Shown piece after piece: positions 32,242-43,245 of a stretch of 64,000 bases of DNA (position 1 is its first letter; every line of letters starts with the position of its first letter). The notes under the pieces are model-generated. The model made no database searches. It was not told where the DNA came from and saw only the letters and a list, made by a program, of their open reading frames with translations. Origin of the DNA: Brucella cytisi (lineage in GTDB: Bacteria; Pseudomonadota; Alphaproteobacteria; Rhizobiales; Rhizobiaceae); contig JAAVLQ010000002.1 in assembly GCA_012103075.1 (NCBI GenBank), positions 1,662,001 through 1,726,000 of the forward strand. The letters are read 5' to 3'. The translations under genes were made by a program, and so were the position numbers.

Positions 32242-32856
32242 ATGATGTCTAGATGGAAATAGCTGCAATGGTTTTGGCTGGTGCGACGATCACACCGCCC
32301 GTCGTCTTCGAAGCCCGGGCTCAAACGACAGTAGAGTGCCGATCCAGAGACTATAAATATGATGAATGCTATGCTGGCCCCTGTCCGGGCCACAGCTCAT
32401 TCATCAGACATCGAGTGCCTCTTGCATATTAAACCGCACATGGGGATACAACCCGAAAAGCCGCTATATATGGGTGGCTCAAGGGTGTTCGGGTGTGTTT
32501 GCGGATGTGGGTGGCTATCATCACGGTCGTGGCGACGGGTTTGATCCGGGAGCACGCCAGTACGATCACCGAGGCCATGATGTTGGCGGGGTAGTAGCGG
32601 GTGCGGTACTGGGAGCGATTGTTGAAGGAATGTTGACGGATCATCCAAAGAAGCACCATCACACGACGAGCAACCACCGTGATACGGACGACTATAATGG
32701 CTGTCACGGCATTGGATGTAATGTTGACCGACCGGATAACTCCGGTGAGATCGATACGACGCCCCAGTTCGACAGAAACGGGGAACCAAACTACGATACC
32801 CACGGCAACTACATCGGCTGCCATGGGTTGGCTGTCTGGTCGATAGTCCAGACTAG
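32242..32856 (+). CDS. Exported DUF3011 protein with C-terminal GCHGxGC module
   Basis: Secreted protein of about 205 residues. A signal peptide (MVLAGATITPPVVFEARA) is in frame with the GGAGG-preceded ATG only if one A is added to the AAA run near 32258. A DUF3011 domain follows (VECRSRDYKYDECYAG, QLIHQTSSASCI, TWGYNPKSRYIWVAQGCSGV), a beta-rich lectin-like fold found in exported proteins. Then a glycine-rich membrane-like patch GVVAGAVLGAIVEGML, and two copies of a motif: GCHGIGCNVDRPD and, after QFDRNGEPNYDTHGNY, GCHGLGCLVDSPD. One indel near 32827 must be corrected for the last copy. Function unknown. Confidence 0.65.
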
Positions 32857-33038
32857 TAAAACCGTGCAGCCCGCCATCCTGCAAATATTACAAGACCCAC
32901 GACGAATGTTCATGTTCGTGGATAGACTTCATATCACTATCACTTTTAATATTTCCCGAAACTGGCACTCCGGCATAGAAAACATTCGAATGCGTTGAAT
33001 CAATTTATACTTTTACCACTTTCCAATGGGAGAACTGA

Positions 33039-33414
33039 ATGACAGGCCTGAAACCCAGACATTTGTACCCTTGGCGGTTGCCGGATGCGTTACCGCAGAT
33101 GATGTATACCGGACAACTGTACCTCCTTCGGTTTCAGGCCCGGCACTGATGCATTCGCAAACTGCATGATGGAACAGAGCGCACGCCACGATGAGGATGA
33201 ACAACGCGCGCGAGATCGCATTTATGCTCAAGAACAGCGCGACCGGGAGCGCAAAAGGGAGCGTCACCGCCGCGAGGAACGACAGATCGATACCGGGCCT
33301 CAGTTCGACAAGGACGGCAATCCAAACTTTGATACACAAGGGAATTACGTTGGTTGCCATGGAGCCGGATGTGAGGTCGACAATCCCGATAATCCGGCTG
33401 ATAGTGACAACTAG
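33039..33414 (+). CDS. Putative lipoprotein with GCHGxGC module (copy A)
   Basis: Short exported protein of about 125 residues, paralogous to the gene at 47394. The beginning is broken by indels but reads VPLAVAGCVTADDVY when corrected, a lipobox with the lipidated cysteine at about residue 20. Then FGFRPGTDAFANCMMEQSAR in corrected frame, a highly charged helical middle (RARDRIYAQEQRDRERKR), and the tail QFDKDGNPNFDTQGNYVG followed by CHGAGCEVDNPD. The lipoprotein signal places it in the cell envelope. No known function; the coiled middle and Cys-bearing tail suggest a structural or binding role (inference). Confidence 0.6.
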
Positions 33415-33437
33415 AAATCTGAACGGTAGCGCCGCTT

Positions 33438-35619
33438 ATGTCTAAAAGCTGTTTGACCCGGGAAAAGGTCAAGATCGGGCCGCCGCCGCGTCAAATTCTA
33501 TCGCCTTTGACATTGGGCGTATCCGTAGCGTGGCTGGCTATAGTGGCGTGCCTTGGCTGGTGGATTTCCCACCTTGCAGTAGCAGCCGAGACCGGGAGTT
33601 TGGCTGCAAGCGCCGAGTATGAGGCACAGACAACTGCGCGCGTTGTTGATCGACTGTTCACGGAGATGAACAGCGTCGCTAACATGGTTGCTAAGCAGAA
33701 CCGGGTAATCGAACTTGCGTCTCGCTATCGGATTGATCCCCGGGTTTCTCGGAACTAACGCGTGAGGAGCGGGCAGCTATACTTACAAGCGACCCGCTTG
33801 TTCGCCCGGTCGGCGATTTCATGACGCGGCTATCCGACGACCTTCGCTATGCCCGTATCTATATGAACAATTTGTCACACGATACGCTGACATCCAGCCA
33901 GTGGGCGGATTCCTTTAACATAGTGGGACAGATTTATACCGGTCGGGCATATCTGGTTGATGCATTGCGCGACGGTAGCGGGCAATTGTTTGGTATCGCT
34001 CGCCTGAACCAGATGCCATCGTATTTTGTGACCAGCCGGATCGACGACACTGACGACCGGGCATTGGGGTCGGTTACGGTGCGGTTTGACGCACCGGTAA
34101 TGGCAAACTATCTGACAGGTCAACACGTCGCATTGATCGTGAACCGCCGGGGGACGAGTAACGACGGCGTCTTCTGCGACATTCATGCTACGCAATGTAG
34201 CGGCGGTTCTGCCGCCGGAAACCCTGCAGCCTTCAAATAGCGACGAGGGCCCGGGAGGCGATGGCAGTGCGCCAGATTGCGGAAGTGGAAGGGGGCGACA
34301 AGTGGATGATCGATGGCCACCCCTATCTGATACGGCGCCAGCCGCTGGGCAACGCGCAGTACCAGTTGCTTACCCCGGCGCCGCTCGATCATTTGGACGC
34401 CATGCAACGGCAACATTTTGTTGCCGCCGGGGTCGTTGCAGTCTTCGGACTTGTGCTGATTGTGCTTGCTGGTCGTTTGGCTGACCAACGTACCGAACGC
34501 CGTCAGCGAGCAGAACAGAATCGCATTCTGGCCATCTCGCAGGCAGCTGAACGCGAACTGACGGTCAAGGTACAGGAGAGAACGGCGGAACTTGCGGAGA
34601 GTAATGCCTCGCTTGAAGCCGAGGTGGAACGCCGCCGGCTGCTTGAGATAAAACTCCAGCAGTCTCTCGACTCGGTTAACGATGCTCTCGCACAGCAACG
34701 GGACTTTGTAGCTGTGGTGTCCCACGAGTTCCGGGGCCCGCTGGCCGTGATTGCAGCTGCTGCCGACAATCTGCTCATTTCGTTGGCTGATGGCACAGAC
34801 AGCATAAAGTTGCGCATCGGCAAAATAAGTCGCACTGTTAAACGGATGGCATTGCTAATCGAAAACGTGCTGGCTGGCGACCGGATAGATGCGGGACAAT
34901 CACAGTCCGGGCAAGCGGAAGTATTTGATCTCAACGAGATTATACACACGGCCCGGATGGGATTTGATGAGGTTGCCGCTGATCGCATTGCTTTTGTGAA
35001 TGGTGGCAGAACGCCGGTTAAATGTGACCGCGTTCTTATAGAGATTGTATTGCACAACCCGGTTCAGAATGCACTGAAATACTCGCCTGTGAATTCCAGA
35101 GTAAATATTCAATTGTCGAATGATCAGAATATGGCTCTTATTACTGTGACTGACCAAGGCGAAGGCGTCGCGTCAGATGAGCGTGAACTGATATTCATGA
35201 AATACTTTAGATCGTCTGGCCAGACTACAACAGGGTTTGGCACGGGACTTTACATATCACGCGAGATCGCCCGACAGAATGGGGGCGATGTCACACTGAC
35301 GGCCAGCGATACCACGGGATCAACCTTTTGCCTCTCGCTGCCCATCGAGGCAGGATTTGGGGCAAGTCCGTATCCAAAGCGGAATAACGACCGTTGTTGG
35401 ACCGATCATCCGAACCTCATTTATCGGAATTGCCACGCCGCCGCTCCGGATGCACGTTCAAGGCCCGGAATTGGCCGGCTCCGAACCAGCCATAACGCAG
35501 ATGCTCATATCAGAACAAGAAATTGCGCCGCAATGACAGGAAGTGACAGTTTGTGCCAGTCTCTGCAATTGCCTTATGAGTACATGCTGTTAGACATACC
35601 GATTACAAGTATCCCATGA
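33438..35619 (+). CDS. Membrane sensor histidine kinase
   Basis: Two membrane segments (LGVSVAWLAIVACLGWW near residue 30 and HFVAAGVVAVFGLVLIVLAG near 310) bracket a periplasmic sensor of about 270 residues, like the double-Cache/DctB class. A coiled coil follows (VQERTAELAESNASLEAEVE). The HisKA box is QRDFVAVVSHEFRGPLAVIA, with the phosphorylated histidine. The ATPase has VLHNPVQNALKYSPVNSRV (N box), ITVTDQGEGVAS (G1) and TGFGTGLYISREIARQNGGD (G2). Frameshifts near 33745 and 34160-34250. The catalytic domain ends near 35360 (STFCLSLPIEAG); the open frame runs on to 35619, so the true stop may be earlier. Ligand and partner are unknown. Confidence 0.8.
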
Positions 35620-35787
35620 ACGATGGTGATTTTGCATTGAGCAATACAAGTATTCTCTATCTTGTTCAGGATACGGGCGCGGCATTATCGAAATTTTAAG
35701 AACAGTATCCGGGTTTGAAAATGATTTATTTATAGATTTCCAGAAATCGACGGCCATCAACGCCGGATATTATTATGTCGGCGCAAA

Positions 35788-38700
35788 TTGCCTGCGTCAG
35801 GAAGCAAGTTAGATGTGGAAGGGGCATCGTTGAAACCAGGGGCGACAAAAAGCGGAAATACTGATCAGCAAGAAGCGACCCGGCTTCGTGGAGGTCGTGT
35901 CGGCAAGTGTAAAGGAATCGCTGGTGGCATAGCGCCTTCTGAAACAGGATTTATTCAGTCACTTACCGGCGTTTCGGTGCTGTCCGCGGCGGCATTTGCA
36001 TCAATGTTCGGCTGGTCATCGCCATCATTGGCAGGTGACTGCGTTTCATCGGGTACTGATACGGAGCTGCTCCGGCACTGCCTCGAGCACTGGTGGTGAT
36101 GCTCCGGTGAGTATTTCTTCCCCTACGCAGGTAACAGTTATCACACAGCCGGGTTTCGGTGTATCAACTGCTGGAGAAGCTATCAGGGTCGACGCAATCG
36201 GCGGGATAACTCTGACTGATGGAAATGCTTCATCCATCACGTCCTCTGGTGGGCAGGGCATTTTAGCAATCAACGATGGAACCGGTTCGGTTGCCATCAC
36301 CTCGAATGGCCGCGTAACCGGAACAGAAGGCATTTACGTCACCAATTACGGTACCGGCTCAACTGCAGTCATATCATCAGGCACGGTGACGGGCACATCC
36401 AGTGACGCTATCTACGCAAGCAACGACGTTAACGCGACAGATTTGATTGTCAGTCAGACTGGCGGGGCGATCTCTGGCGCGGACAACGGAATTCACACGA
36501 CCCATGGAGGAACCGGGGCGACAGTAATCGGTGTCGCCGGTGAAGTGAACGGAGCACGCGACAATGGTATTTGGGCGCGAAACTCAGCCAGCGCAACGGA
36601 TATTACCATTACACAGGATGCGGATAGCACCATAACCGGTTATACGCATGGCATTCGCGCCGATAACTGGGGCACCGGCGCTGTGACGATCACGACAGCC
36701 GGAATTGTAAACCAGACCCAGACCGGCGCGACTAATAACGACACCTACGGTGTTTACGCCTACAATGATGTGTCAGCGACGGATATTAGCCTTATCCAGA
36801 CGGGGGATCGGTCTCCGGCAACTGGTTTGGCATGTACGCCAATAACCGGGGCACCGGAACAACGACGATCGTCAGTTCCGGAGACGTCACGGCAACCGTA
36901 CGCGCCGGCCTTTATGCTTTTAACGCCAGCACAGCGAAGGACATGGTTGTCCAGCAGACGTCCGGATCGGTCAAAGGTGGTACCTATGGTGTTTTCGCAG
37001 ACAATGCGGGAACGGGTTCAACCACAGTTACGTTGTCCGGCGACGTGACCGCTTCCGGTGACTACGGGGTCTATGCACGGAACGGCAGCAGCGCCACCGA
37101 TCTGACTGTAAAACAGACGGCGGGTTCTATTGCTGGCAACACTGCTGTTCTGGCTCTGAACCGGGGGCACGGGTGCGACGTTGGTTAGCGCCGTTGGTAC
37201 AGTGACCGGTGGTTCGGGCGCGGGCATTCAAACGATAGCGGCAAACGGCTCGACCATCGATATTGCAGCTTCAGCAACACTCAAAGCAACCTCGGGGATT
37301 GCCATTCGCGATGGCGGTGTTGCGGGTAATCCGACCGCATCGGATTCAGTCGGCGGCGATGTCACCGTCAACAGCGCTGGCACTGTAACCGGCGATGCGA
37401 TCCCGGGCCTCGGCGATGATACCTTTAATCTGACCGGCGGGACCTATACCGGAACTATTTACGGCGATGACAGGGACAGCGCCCAGAGCGATGACGGCGT
37501 TGCCAATCATGAGGGCAATGACACTTTCAACTGGACGGACGGCAAGCTGGCTGGTGGTTTCTACGGTCAGGACGGCTCCGATACGGCAACGGCAAGTGCA
37601 TCGGCCTACGATGGCTCGCAGGTGTTTGATGGCGGTGATGACACCTCTGTTGCCGACGGCATGATCGATACACTTACGCTCAAGGGCGTGACCGCGACCA
37701 CGAATGGCGGCAAAATTACCAATTGGGAAGTTGTCACTCTCGATCAAGCCAATCTGTCGATTGATGACGGTGCATGGCATGTCGGCGAGCCGGATGAGGG
37801 AACAACCGGCGTTCGTCTTGCGAACGAATCCACACTCGATGGGATGGCATCGCTGGACTTCAATGGCAATATGACGATCGATTCAACGTCGACTTTCATT
37901 GGAACCGGCGACGGGACCGGGATTTATTCGTTCAGCGGGGACGTGACCAATGCCGGAACCATCACGACAGTCGATGATGCTGTTGGCGATGTCGTGATCA
38001 TCGGCGGAAATTATAACGGCAATGGCGGACAAATGCTGTTCGATGTTGTTCTTGGCGACGACAGTTCAAAGACCGATATGGTTGTCATTAATGGCGACAC
38101 ATCCGGCACAACAAATGTTGGCGTCAACAATGTCGGCGGAGCAGGTGCGCAAACCAATGAAGGCATCCGTATCATTGAGGTGAATGGTGCTTCCAACGGT
38201 TCGTTCACACTTATCAGCGATTACCTAGTGGATGGAAAGCCTGCGACCGTTGCAGGCGCTTACGCCTATCAGCTTTACCGGGGCGGCGCTTCAACGCCGT
38301 CTGACGGAGACTGGTATCTGCGTTCACAGCTCAAGCCGACTGAACCTGAAACGCCGCTGTATCAGGCCGGCGTTTCCTCCTACGAGGCTTATCCGCAGGC
38401 ATTGCTCGGACTCAATGGCGTACCGACCCTGCAGCAGCGTGTTGGCAATCGTTTCTGGGCGGGTAATGGCAATAAGGTTGTCGCGGAAGGGGCTGATCCG
38501 ATCGGCACACCTTATGCCGCTCCGGAAGAAGCTGGCGCTGCGATTGAAGGCAACGGGGTCTGGGGCCGTATCGAAGGCGCACATAATAGCGTTGAACCGC
38601 GTTTCTCGACCTCGGCTACTGATTACGACCAGAATGTCTTCAAGATGCAGGCCGGTATTGATGGACTGCTGACTGAAACCGAAAACGGCAAGCTGATTGG

Positions 38701-39387
38701 TGGAGTAACAATCCATTACGCCCATGGCAAAACAGACATAAACTCCGTTTACGGCGATGGTGAGATCCGTACGGACGGTTACGGTTTTGGCGGTACACTG
38801 ACGTGGTATGGCGAAAACGGCTTCTATCTCGACGGTCAGGGACAAGTGACGTGGTACACGAGCGATCTGAATTCCCTTCTTGCCAACACAAACCCGCCGA
38901 TGGCAATGACGGCTTCGGCTATACCCTCTCGCTGGAAGGTGGCAAGCGGATTGCCATTGACCCGGCATGGTCCCTCACGCCGCAAGCACAGATGGTCTAT
39001 TCGAGCGTGGATTTTGACGCATTCACGGACGTTTTCGGTTCTCGTGTCAGCATTGATCGCGGCGAGAGCCTGCAGGGCCGTCTCGGCCTTACACTTGATC
39101 ATGAAAACTCATGGCAAAATGACAAGGGCTTGCTTGACCGGACCCACGTCTACGGTATCGCCAATCTTTACTATGAGTTCCTTGAAGGAACGAAGGTCGA
39201 TGTTCAGGGAGTGAGCTTTGCAAGCCGCAATGACCGCGTTTGGGGCGGTCTTGGGATTGGCGGTACCTATAACTGGGATGATGACAAGTATTCGATCTAT
39301 GGCGAGGGCCTTGTCAACACCAGTCTCAACAACTTCGGCGACAGCTATTCTGTCAAGGGAACAGTGGGCTTTCGCATGAAATGGTAA
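35788..39387 (+). CDS. Large autotransporter (type V secretion) with repeat passenger
   Basis: Outer-membrane autotransporter of about 1200 residues. Signal region SLTGVSVLSAAAFASMFGWS with likely cleavage after SPSLA. The passenger is built from alternating beta-strand repeats (36330-37215), then Asp/Gly-rich beta-helix-like sequence (TFNLTGGTYTGTIYGDDRDS, VTNAGTITTVDDAVGDVVII). The C-terminal autotransporter beta-barrel starts near GVWGRIEGAHNSVEP, includes GFGYTLSLEGGKRIAIDP, and ends VKGTVGFRMKW with a terminal aromatic residue. Frameshifts near 36080, 36815, 37165 and 38900. The exact start is unsure; an upstream ATG at 35776 in another frame may belong to it. The likely role is surface adhesion. 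Confidence 0.82.
36330..37215 (+). repeat. Alternating autotransporter passenger repeats
   Basis: Two half-units alternate about every 33 codons. Type A reads like NxGTGxTTIxSSGxVTG (six cases: NYGTGSTAV, HGGTGATVI, NWGTGAVTI, NRGTGTTTI, NAGTGSTTV and a damaged last copy). Type B reads like NxxSATDLxVxQTxGSIxG (five cases: NDVNATDLI, NSASATDIT, NDVSATDIS, NASTAKDMV, NGSSATDLT). The combined unit is about 66 residues, consistent with coils of a beta-helix. Confidence 0.75.
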
Positions 39388-39402
39388 AATAGTCACCGAG
39401 GG

Positions 39403-39483
39403 CTGATGTTGACGCCCGAACGTATTCAACATCAGCAATCGTGGACCGCTGTCAGTCCGCCCTCTTTTTAACTGACAGCGGTC
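39403..39483 (+). terminator. Two tandem hairpins after the autotransporter gene
   Basis: First hairpin 39403-39435: CTGATGTTGA paired with TCAACATCAG, 13-base loop. Second 39444-39483: 13-bp arms GACCGCTGTCAGT and ACTGACAGCGGTC, whose 14-base spacer contains TTTTT. Both are perfect. A double transcription barrier is the simplest reading; the T-run lies in the loop rather than after the stem, which is atypical. Confidence 0.5.
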
Positions 39484-39558
39484 TCCCGATTTAGTCAAAA
39501 CGTAGCCGGAAACAGCCTCCGGGTTGCCTGTAGACAAAAATTGAAAGGAGTCGCGTTA

Positions 39559-40330
39559 ATGGTTGATCATTCCATCAAAGGTAAAACCGTTCTTATTGCT
39601 GGCGGCGCGAAGAATCTTGGCGGACTCATTGCGCGGGATCTCGCCGTACACGGCGCGGGGCAATTGCGATTCACTACAACAGCGCGACGAGTAAGGCCGA
39701 TGCCGACGATACGGTAGCCGCAGTGAAGGCATTGGGTGCCGGGCAGTCGCCTTTCAGGCAAACCTTGTCACAGCCGGTGCAACCGAGAAGTTGTTTGCCG
39801 ACACTATTGCAGCAGTTGGCAAGCCGGATATTGCTATTAATACCGTCGGCAAGGTTTTGAAGAAGCCAATGGCCGAGATTTCGGAAGCCGAATACGACGA
39901 GATGTCTGCGGTGAACGCCAAAGCCGCTTTTTTTTCATCAAGGAAGCCGGCAAACAAATCAATGACAATGGCAAGATCTGTACGCTCGTTACCTCCCCTG
40001 CTCGGCGCCTACACGCCATTCTACTCCAGCTATGCCGGCACAAAAGCTCCGGTCGAACACTTCACGCGCGCAGCTTCAAAGGAATTTGGGGAACGCGGTA
40101 TTTCAGTGACCGCTATCGGACTGGCCCGATGGATACGCCGTTTTTCTACCCGGCTGAAGGCGCCGACGCGGGTTGCCTATCACAAGACAGCTGCAGCATT
40201 GTCGAATTTCTCGAAAACAGGACTGACAGATATTGGGGACATAGTTCCCCGGGTACGACTTCTGGTCTCTGAAGGCTGGTGGATGACCGGTCAGACCATT
40301 CTGGTCAATGGCGGCTACACGACCAAGTAG
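39559..40330 (+). CDS. Short-chain dehydrogenase/reductase
   Basis: SDR oxidoreductase of about 257 residues. Nucleotide site TVLIAGGAKNLGGLIARDLA; NTVG segment PDIAINTVGKVLKKPMAE; active-site SSYAGTKAPVEHFTRAASKE (Tyr and Lys three apart); tail GWWMTGQTILVNGGYTTK. At least four indels (near 39655, 39745, 39930 and 40125); for example FFFIKEAGKQIND is read only after correcting a T-run. Start at 39559 behind GAAAGGAG. It is monocistronic after the autotransporter hairpins. Substrate unknown; the fold is typical of ketoacyl-reductase-like SDRs. Confidence 0.78.
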
Positions 40331-40398
40331 TTTATTGCAACGGGAACTGGTACCGTCTGGACTGAAGGATGCATGACAACAAGAGGTTGGGACAGGAC

Positions 40399-40914
40399 AT
40401 GAAACGTTTAGCGACTGCGGGTTTCCTTATCCTCGCAATAATGCAGTCGTCGGTCGCATACGCCGACCTGAAAGCGGCAGACCGCAGACTGAATAATCTC
40501 TATAGCCGGTAGTCAACTCTCTGCCTGCCTCAAATCAAATGCAGCTCAAGGAGAGCCAACGCAACTGGATCAAGTATCGCGATAGTGAGTGCCGATATCA
40601 GCAAGTAAACTATGCGATCATGGTTTCAGAAGCAGATTGCAATGAAATTCTAACACGCCAAAGGGCTGATCTCCTCAACCAACAGCTAGGCTGGCTGAAA
40701 AAAAATGGCCGACGAGGCTGACACCGAATCCTCGACAGAATGCAGACAGGAGATTGGTGCGAAGGCAGCAAACGTTCTTGTTAATCAATGCAAGGAGATC
40801 TCACCTGCAACGCACCCGCCGTGTAATGCAAGCAATTCGTGCGACATGATCAGGGATGAAATCAAGCGTGGTTGCAGCATGGTCGGTGACAAGAAGCCAC
40901 CTTACTGCCAGTAG
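40399..40914 (+). CDS. Exported DUF1311 (LprI-like) protein with Cys-rich extension
   Basis: Signal peptide (LATAGFLILAIMQSSVAYA) followed by a DUF1311 domain: LKAADRRLNNLYSR, LKESQRNWIKYRDSECRYQQ and LTRQRADLLNQQL are the family pattern. An in-frame stop at 40510 (TAG) is removed by a one-base shift near 40509. A run of eight A near 40690 then either ends the protein (KKNGRRG) or, with seven A, leads into a second open stretch with eight cysteines (STECRQEIGAKAANVLVNQC and on to KKPPYCQ). Some DUF1311 proteins inhibit lysozyme in the periplasm; that role here is only a possibility. I prefer the long version because the second stretch looks coding. Confidence 0.65.
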
Positions 40915-41036
40915 AAAAAGCCTTTCAATCCGTCTGCGAGAGCTCTTCCGCTCACCGGTGTTTTGAGGAAGCGGAAGGTTCCCCTGTTCTTCAGCAAAGG
41001 GCAAAATTTGAGATAGTACTTAACAAATAACGGGTC

Positions 41037-41059
41037 CAGTTGATCTGGAAGATCAACTG
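41037..41059. promoter_or_regulatory. Inverted repeat upstream of the diguanylate cyclase gene
   Basis: CAGTTGATCT and AGATCAACTG with a three-base loop GGA, perfect over 10 bp, 89 bases before the start. No T-run follows. Either an operator or a weak terminator of the previous gene. Confidence 0.4.
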
Positions 41060-41147
41060 ATGATGCGTAACAATGCATGGTTACTGACCATATGTTCCCT
41101 ATTCGTTGCCAATACTACCTGACTGCATTCTAAGAAGGCCACATTAA

Positions 41148-42284
41148 ATGATCAATTCCTCGTTGGAATGGTCCGTTCCATTATTGATCCTTTTTGCGGT
41201 ACTGGTCTGATTGTTGCGGGCCGGTTTGGAGTTCAGACCACCCGTTGGGGTGTCGGACTTTGCCTGCTTGGAACCGGCTATGGCTTCATGCTTATCCGTA
41301 CCGAAACATTCTCGGCAATTAAACCGATGTGGGAAGACGCGCTGATCCTGACTGGCGTCCTCATTTGCTGTCGAGCACTTACAGAACGCTTCAAACCCGG
41401 TAACGTTCAAGCTCTGGATTGGCTCGTTGCAGGCTTATTCCTCTGCACAGCCGCCCTATCACTGATACTTTACCAAAGCGTACGGCTAGAGACTTTATCG
41501 ATACTTGTAGGCACAGCATCGCTGATATTAATTTCTCTTTGGCGTGTAAAGTCGCTGAAGAAGACGGCTTCTGACAAGATATTTATAGCAGCATTCATTA
41601 TCATTGCTTCTTCAATTATATTCCAATGTATATTCTACTTATCATCGAACGATATTGAGGGCCCGATTGGCTCGTGGAGCAACTCATTCCCGGGGGTCAT
41701 GGTTCAGTATACAGGTCTTTTTGGCGGCGTCTTGACGACCTTTGCGATTGTCATCGCAGCTGGCGTGGATGCAATTCATCATTATCGTGAATTGGCTCAC
41801 ACCGACCCACTAACCCGTGCGTAACCGAAGAGGTATGCAGGCATTTATAAGTTCGTTTCACCCCTGACCAAGGAGCGCGCGAACCAGTGACAATTGTCCG
41901 GCGGATATTGATCACTTCAAGATGGTGAATGATCGATTTGGTCATCAAGCCGGTGACATGATTATAGCGGATTTCGCCCAGCTGTTACAAAAATGGGCAG
42001 GGCGTGGAAGCTGCGTGGCCCGTTTGGGTGGTGAAGAGTTCGCTGTTCTGTTGCCCGGCACCTCCTTGCACATCGCGGTCACGTTAATTGAAGCCTTGCG
42101 GCTGGAGTTCGCCTCACGAAAATGGCCCTATATATCTGCACATCTCCACCTGACCGCAAGTTTCGGTTTGACAACTCTCGAACAAGACGAGCCATTCAAT
42201 TCAGCAATCGTACGTGCCGATAAAAATCTTTATAAAGCCAAGCAATTAGGAAGAGACCGTCTTGTAGAGGACAGGGCAGCTTAA
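41148..42284 (+). CDS. Membrane diguanylate cyclase (GGDEF)
   Basis: About 379 residues. The N-terminal half has about six or seven hydrophobic helices (SVPLLILFAVLVLIVAGRF, WGVGLCLLGTGYGFML, FIAAFIIIASSIIFQCIF, LFGGVLTTFAIVIAAG). The C-terminal GGDEF domain starts HTDPLTGVRNRRGMQAFISS in corrected frame, has DIDHFKMVNDRFGHQAGD and the signature RLGGEEFAVLLPG (GGEEF, a functional variant), and ends ADKNLYKAKQLGRDRL. No RxxD inhibitory site is seen five residues before GGEEF. Frameshifts near 41212, 41820 and 41900. It should make cyclic di-GMP in response to a membrane-sensed signal (inference). Confidence 0.82.
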
Positions 42285-42287
42285 ATA

Positions 42288-42479
42288 TTGCTAGCCTTGC
42301 TATGGCTAACGCTTCATAATGGCCGTTACGCCCGGAAGAGCTTTGACTGGTCGACGACGGATCGATTGCATGAGAAGGGTCTGATCTGCGATCCGGTGAA
42401 CAAGTCGAAGTCGCTGGTGCTGACGGACGAAGGCTTGCGTCGATCAGAAGAACTTTTTCGCCAGTTTTTTACAAGGTAA
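42288..42479 (+). pseudogene. DUF6429 gene fragment
   Basis: LALLWLTLHNGRYARKSFDW, then DRLHEKGLICDPVNKSKSLV and LTDEGLRRSEELFRQFF, closely follows DUF6429 proteins as I remember them, which usually begin ten or so residues earlier. No proper start codon or N-terminus is found; the sequence emerges directly after the diguanylate cyclase stop. I regard it as a 5'-truncated remnant, often seen near mobile elements. Confidence 0.6.
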
Positions 42480-42554
42480 ACTCTCGCTTTTTGCCGCCGA
42501 CTGAAGCCGGGCATCCGGTTTTACAACACATCCATTTCGACGCGCTGTCCTGTG

Positions 42555-43112
42555 TCACAGGACTTGAACGGTGGCGCCGACCTGCACCTTTTCGTATAAC
42601 TCGATGATGTCTTCGTTGAGCATGCGAATACAGCCCGAGGAAGCCTCCGTGCCAATGGTCCATGGTTCATTAGTACCATGAATGCGGTACAGTGTGTCAC
42701 GGCCATCGCTAAACAGATATAATGCACGTGCTCCCAACGGATTGGCTGGCCCCGGCGCTATATGTTTGGGCAGGCCCGGCGTTTCGGCATGCATATCATC
42801 GGTGGGATGCCATGCCGGCCATTTGGCCTTTCGCTCGATCGTTGCAGTCCCGCGCCAGCTATACCCGGTTTTGCTAACGGCTATACCGTAGCGCCTGACG
42901 ATGCCTTGGGCTTCGATAAAATAGAGATACTTGTTGTGAGGATCGACGATGACCGATCCGGGCGAAACATCCATCTGTTTTGCCATAGTGACCGGCTGCA
43001 GATCTTTTGCGAATTTGCCACGATTGACAGGACGAACTGGAAACAGTTCGGACGAATAGGACTTTCGCCGGGAAATAGCAGAACGACAAAGCGATTGCCA
43101 ACGCGTCATCAT
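42555..43112 (-). CDS. L,D-transpeptidase (YkuD family)
   Basis: Periplasmic peptidoglycan cross-linking enzyme, 185 residues and uninterrupted. YkuD domain: GSVIVDPHNKYLYFIEAQG, RYGIAVSKTGYSWRGTATIE, PGPANPLGARALYLF, and the active site HGTNEPWTIGTEASSGCIRM with catalytic histidine and cysteine. A clear signal peptide is not seen at this start, and the Ser/Arg-rich N-terminus may have lost one to an indel. Stands alone, convergent with the DUF6429 remnant. Homologues make 3-3 cross-links or anchor lipoproteins. Confidence 0.85.
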   Translation of the reverse strand: MMTRWQSLCRSAISRRKSYSSELFPVRPVNRGKFAKDLQPVTMAKQMDVSPGSVIVDPHNKYLYFIEAQGIVRRYGIAVSKTGYSWRGTATIERKAKWPAWHPTDDMHAETPGLPKHIAPGPANPLGARALYLFSDGRDTLYRIHGTNEPWTIGTEASSGCIRMLNEDIIELYEKVQVGATVQVL

Positions 43113-43245
43113 TCACCAAACGTTTGTAACACGCCCTATCCATGTTCTTACCCATTTACTATCGTTTGGGCGGCAGAAGCCCGTCCCTCCCGCGCAATCG
43201 GCAGTGGTTTTGCGAAGAGCAACCGTGAAACTCTTTTGCTTCCGG

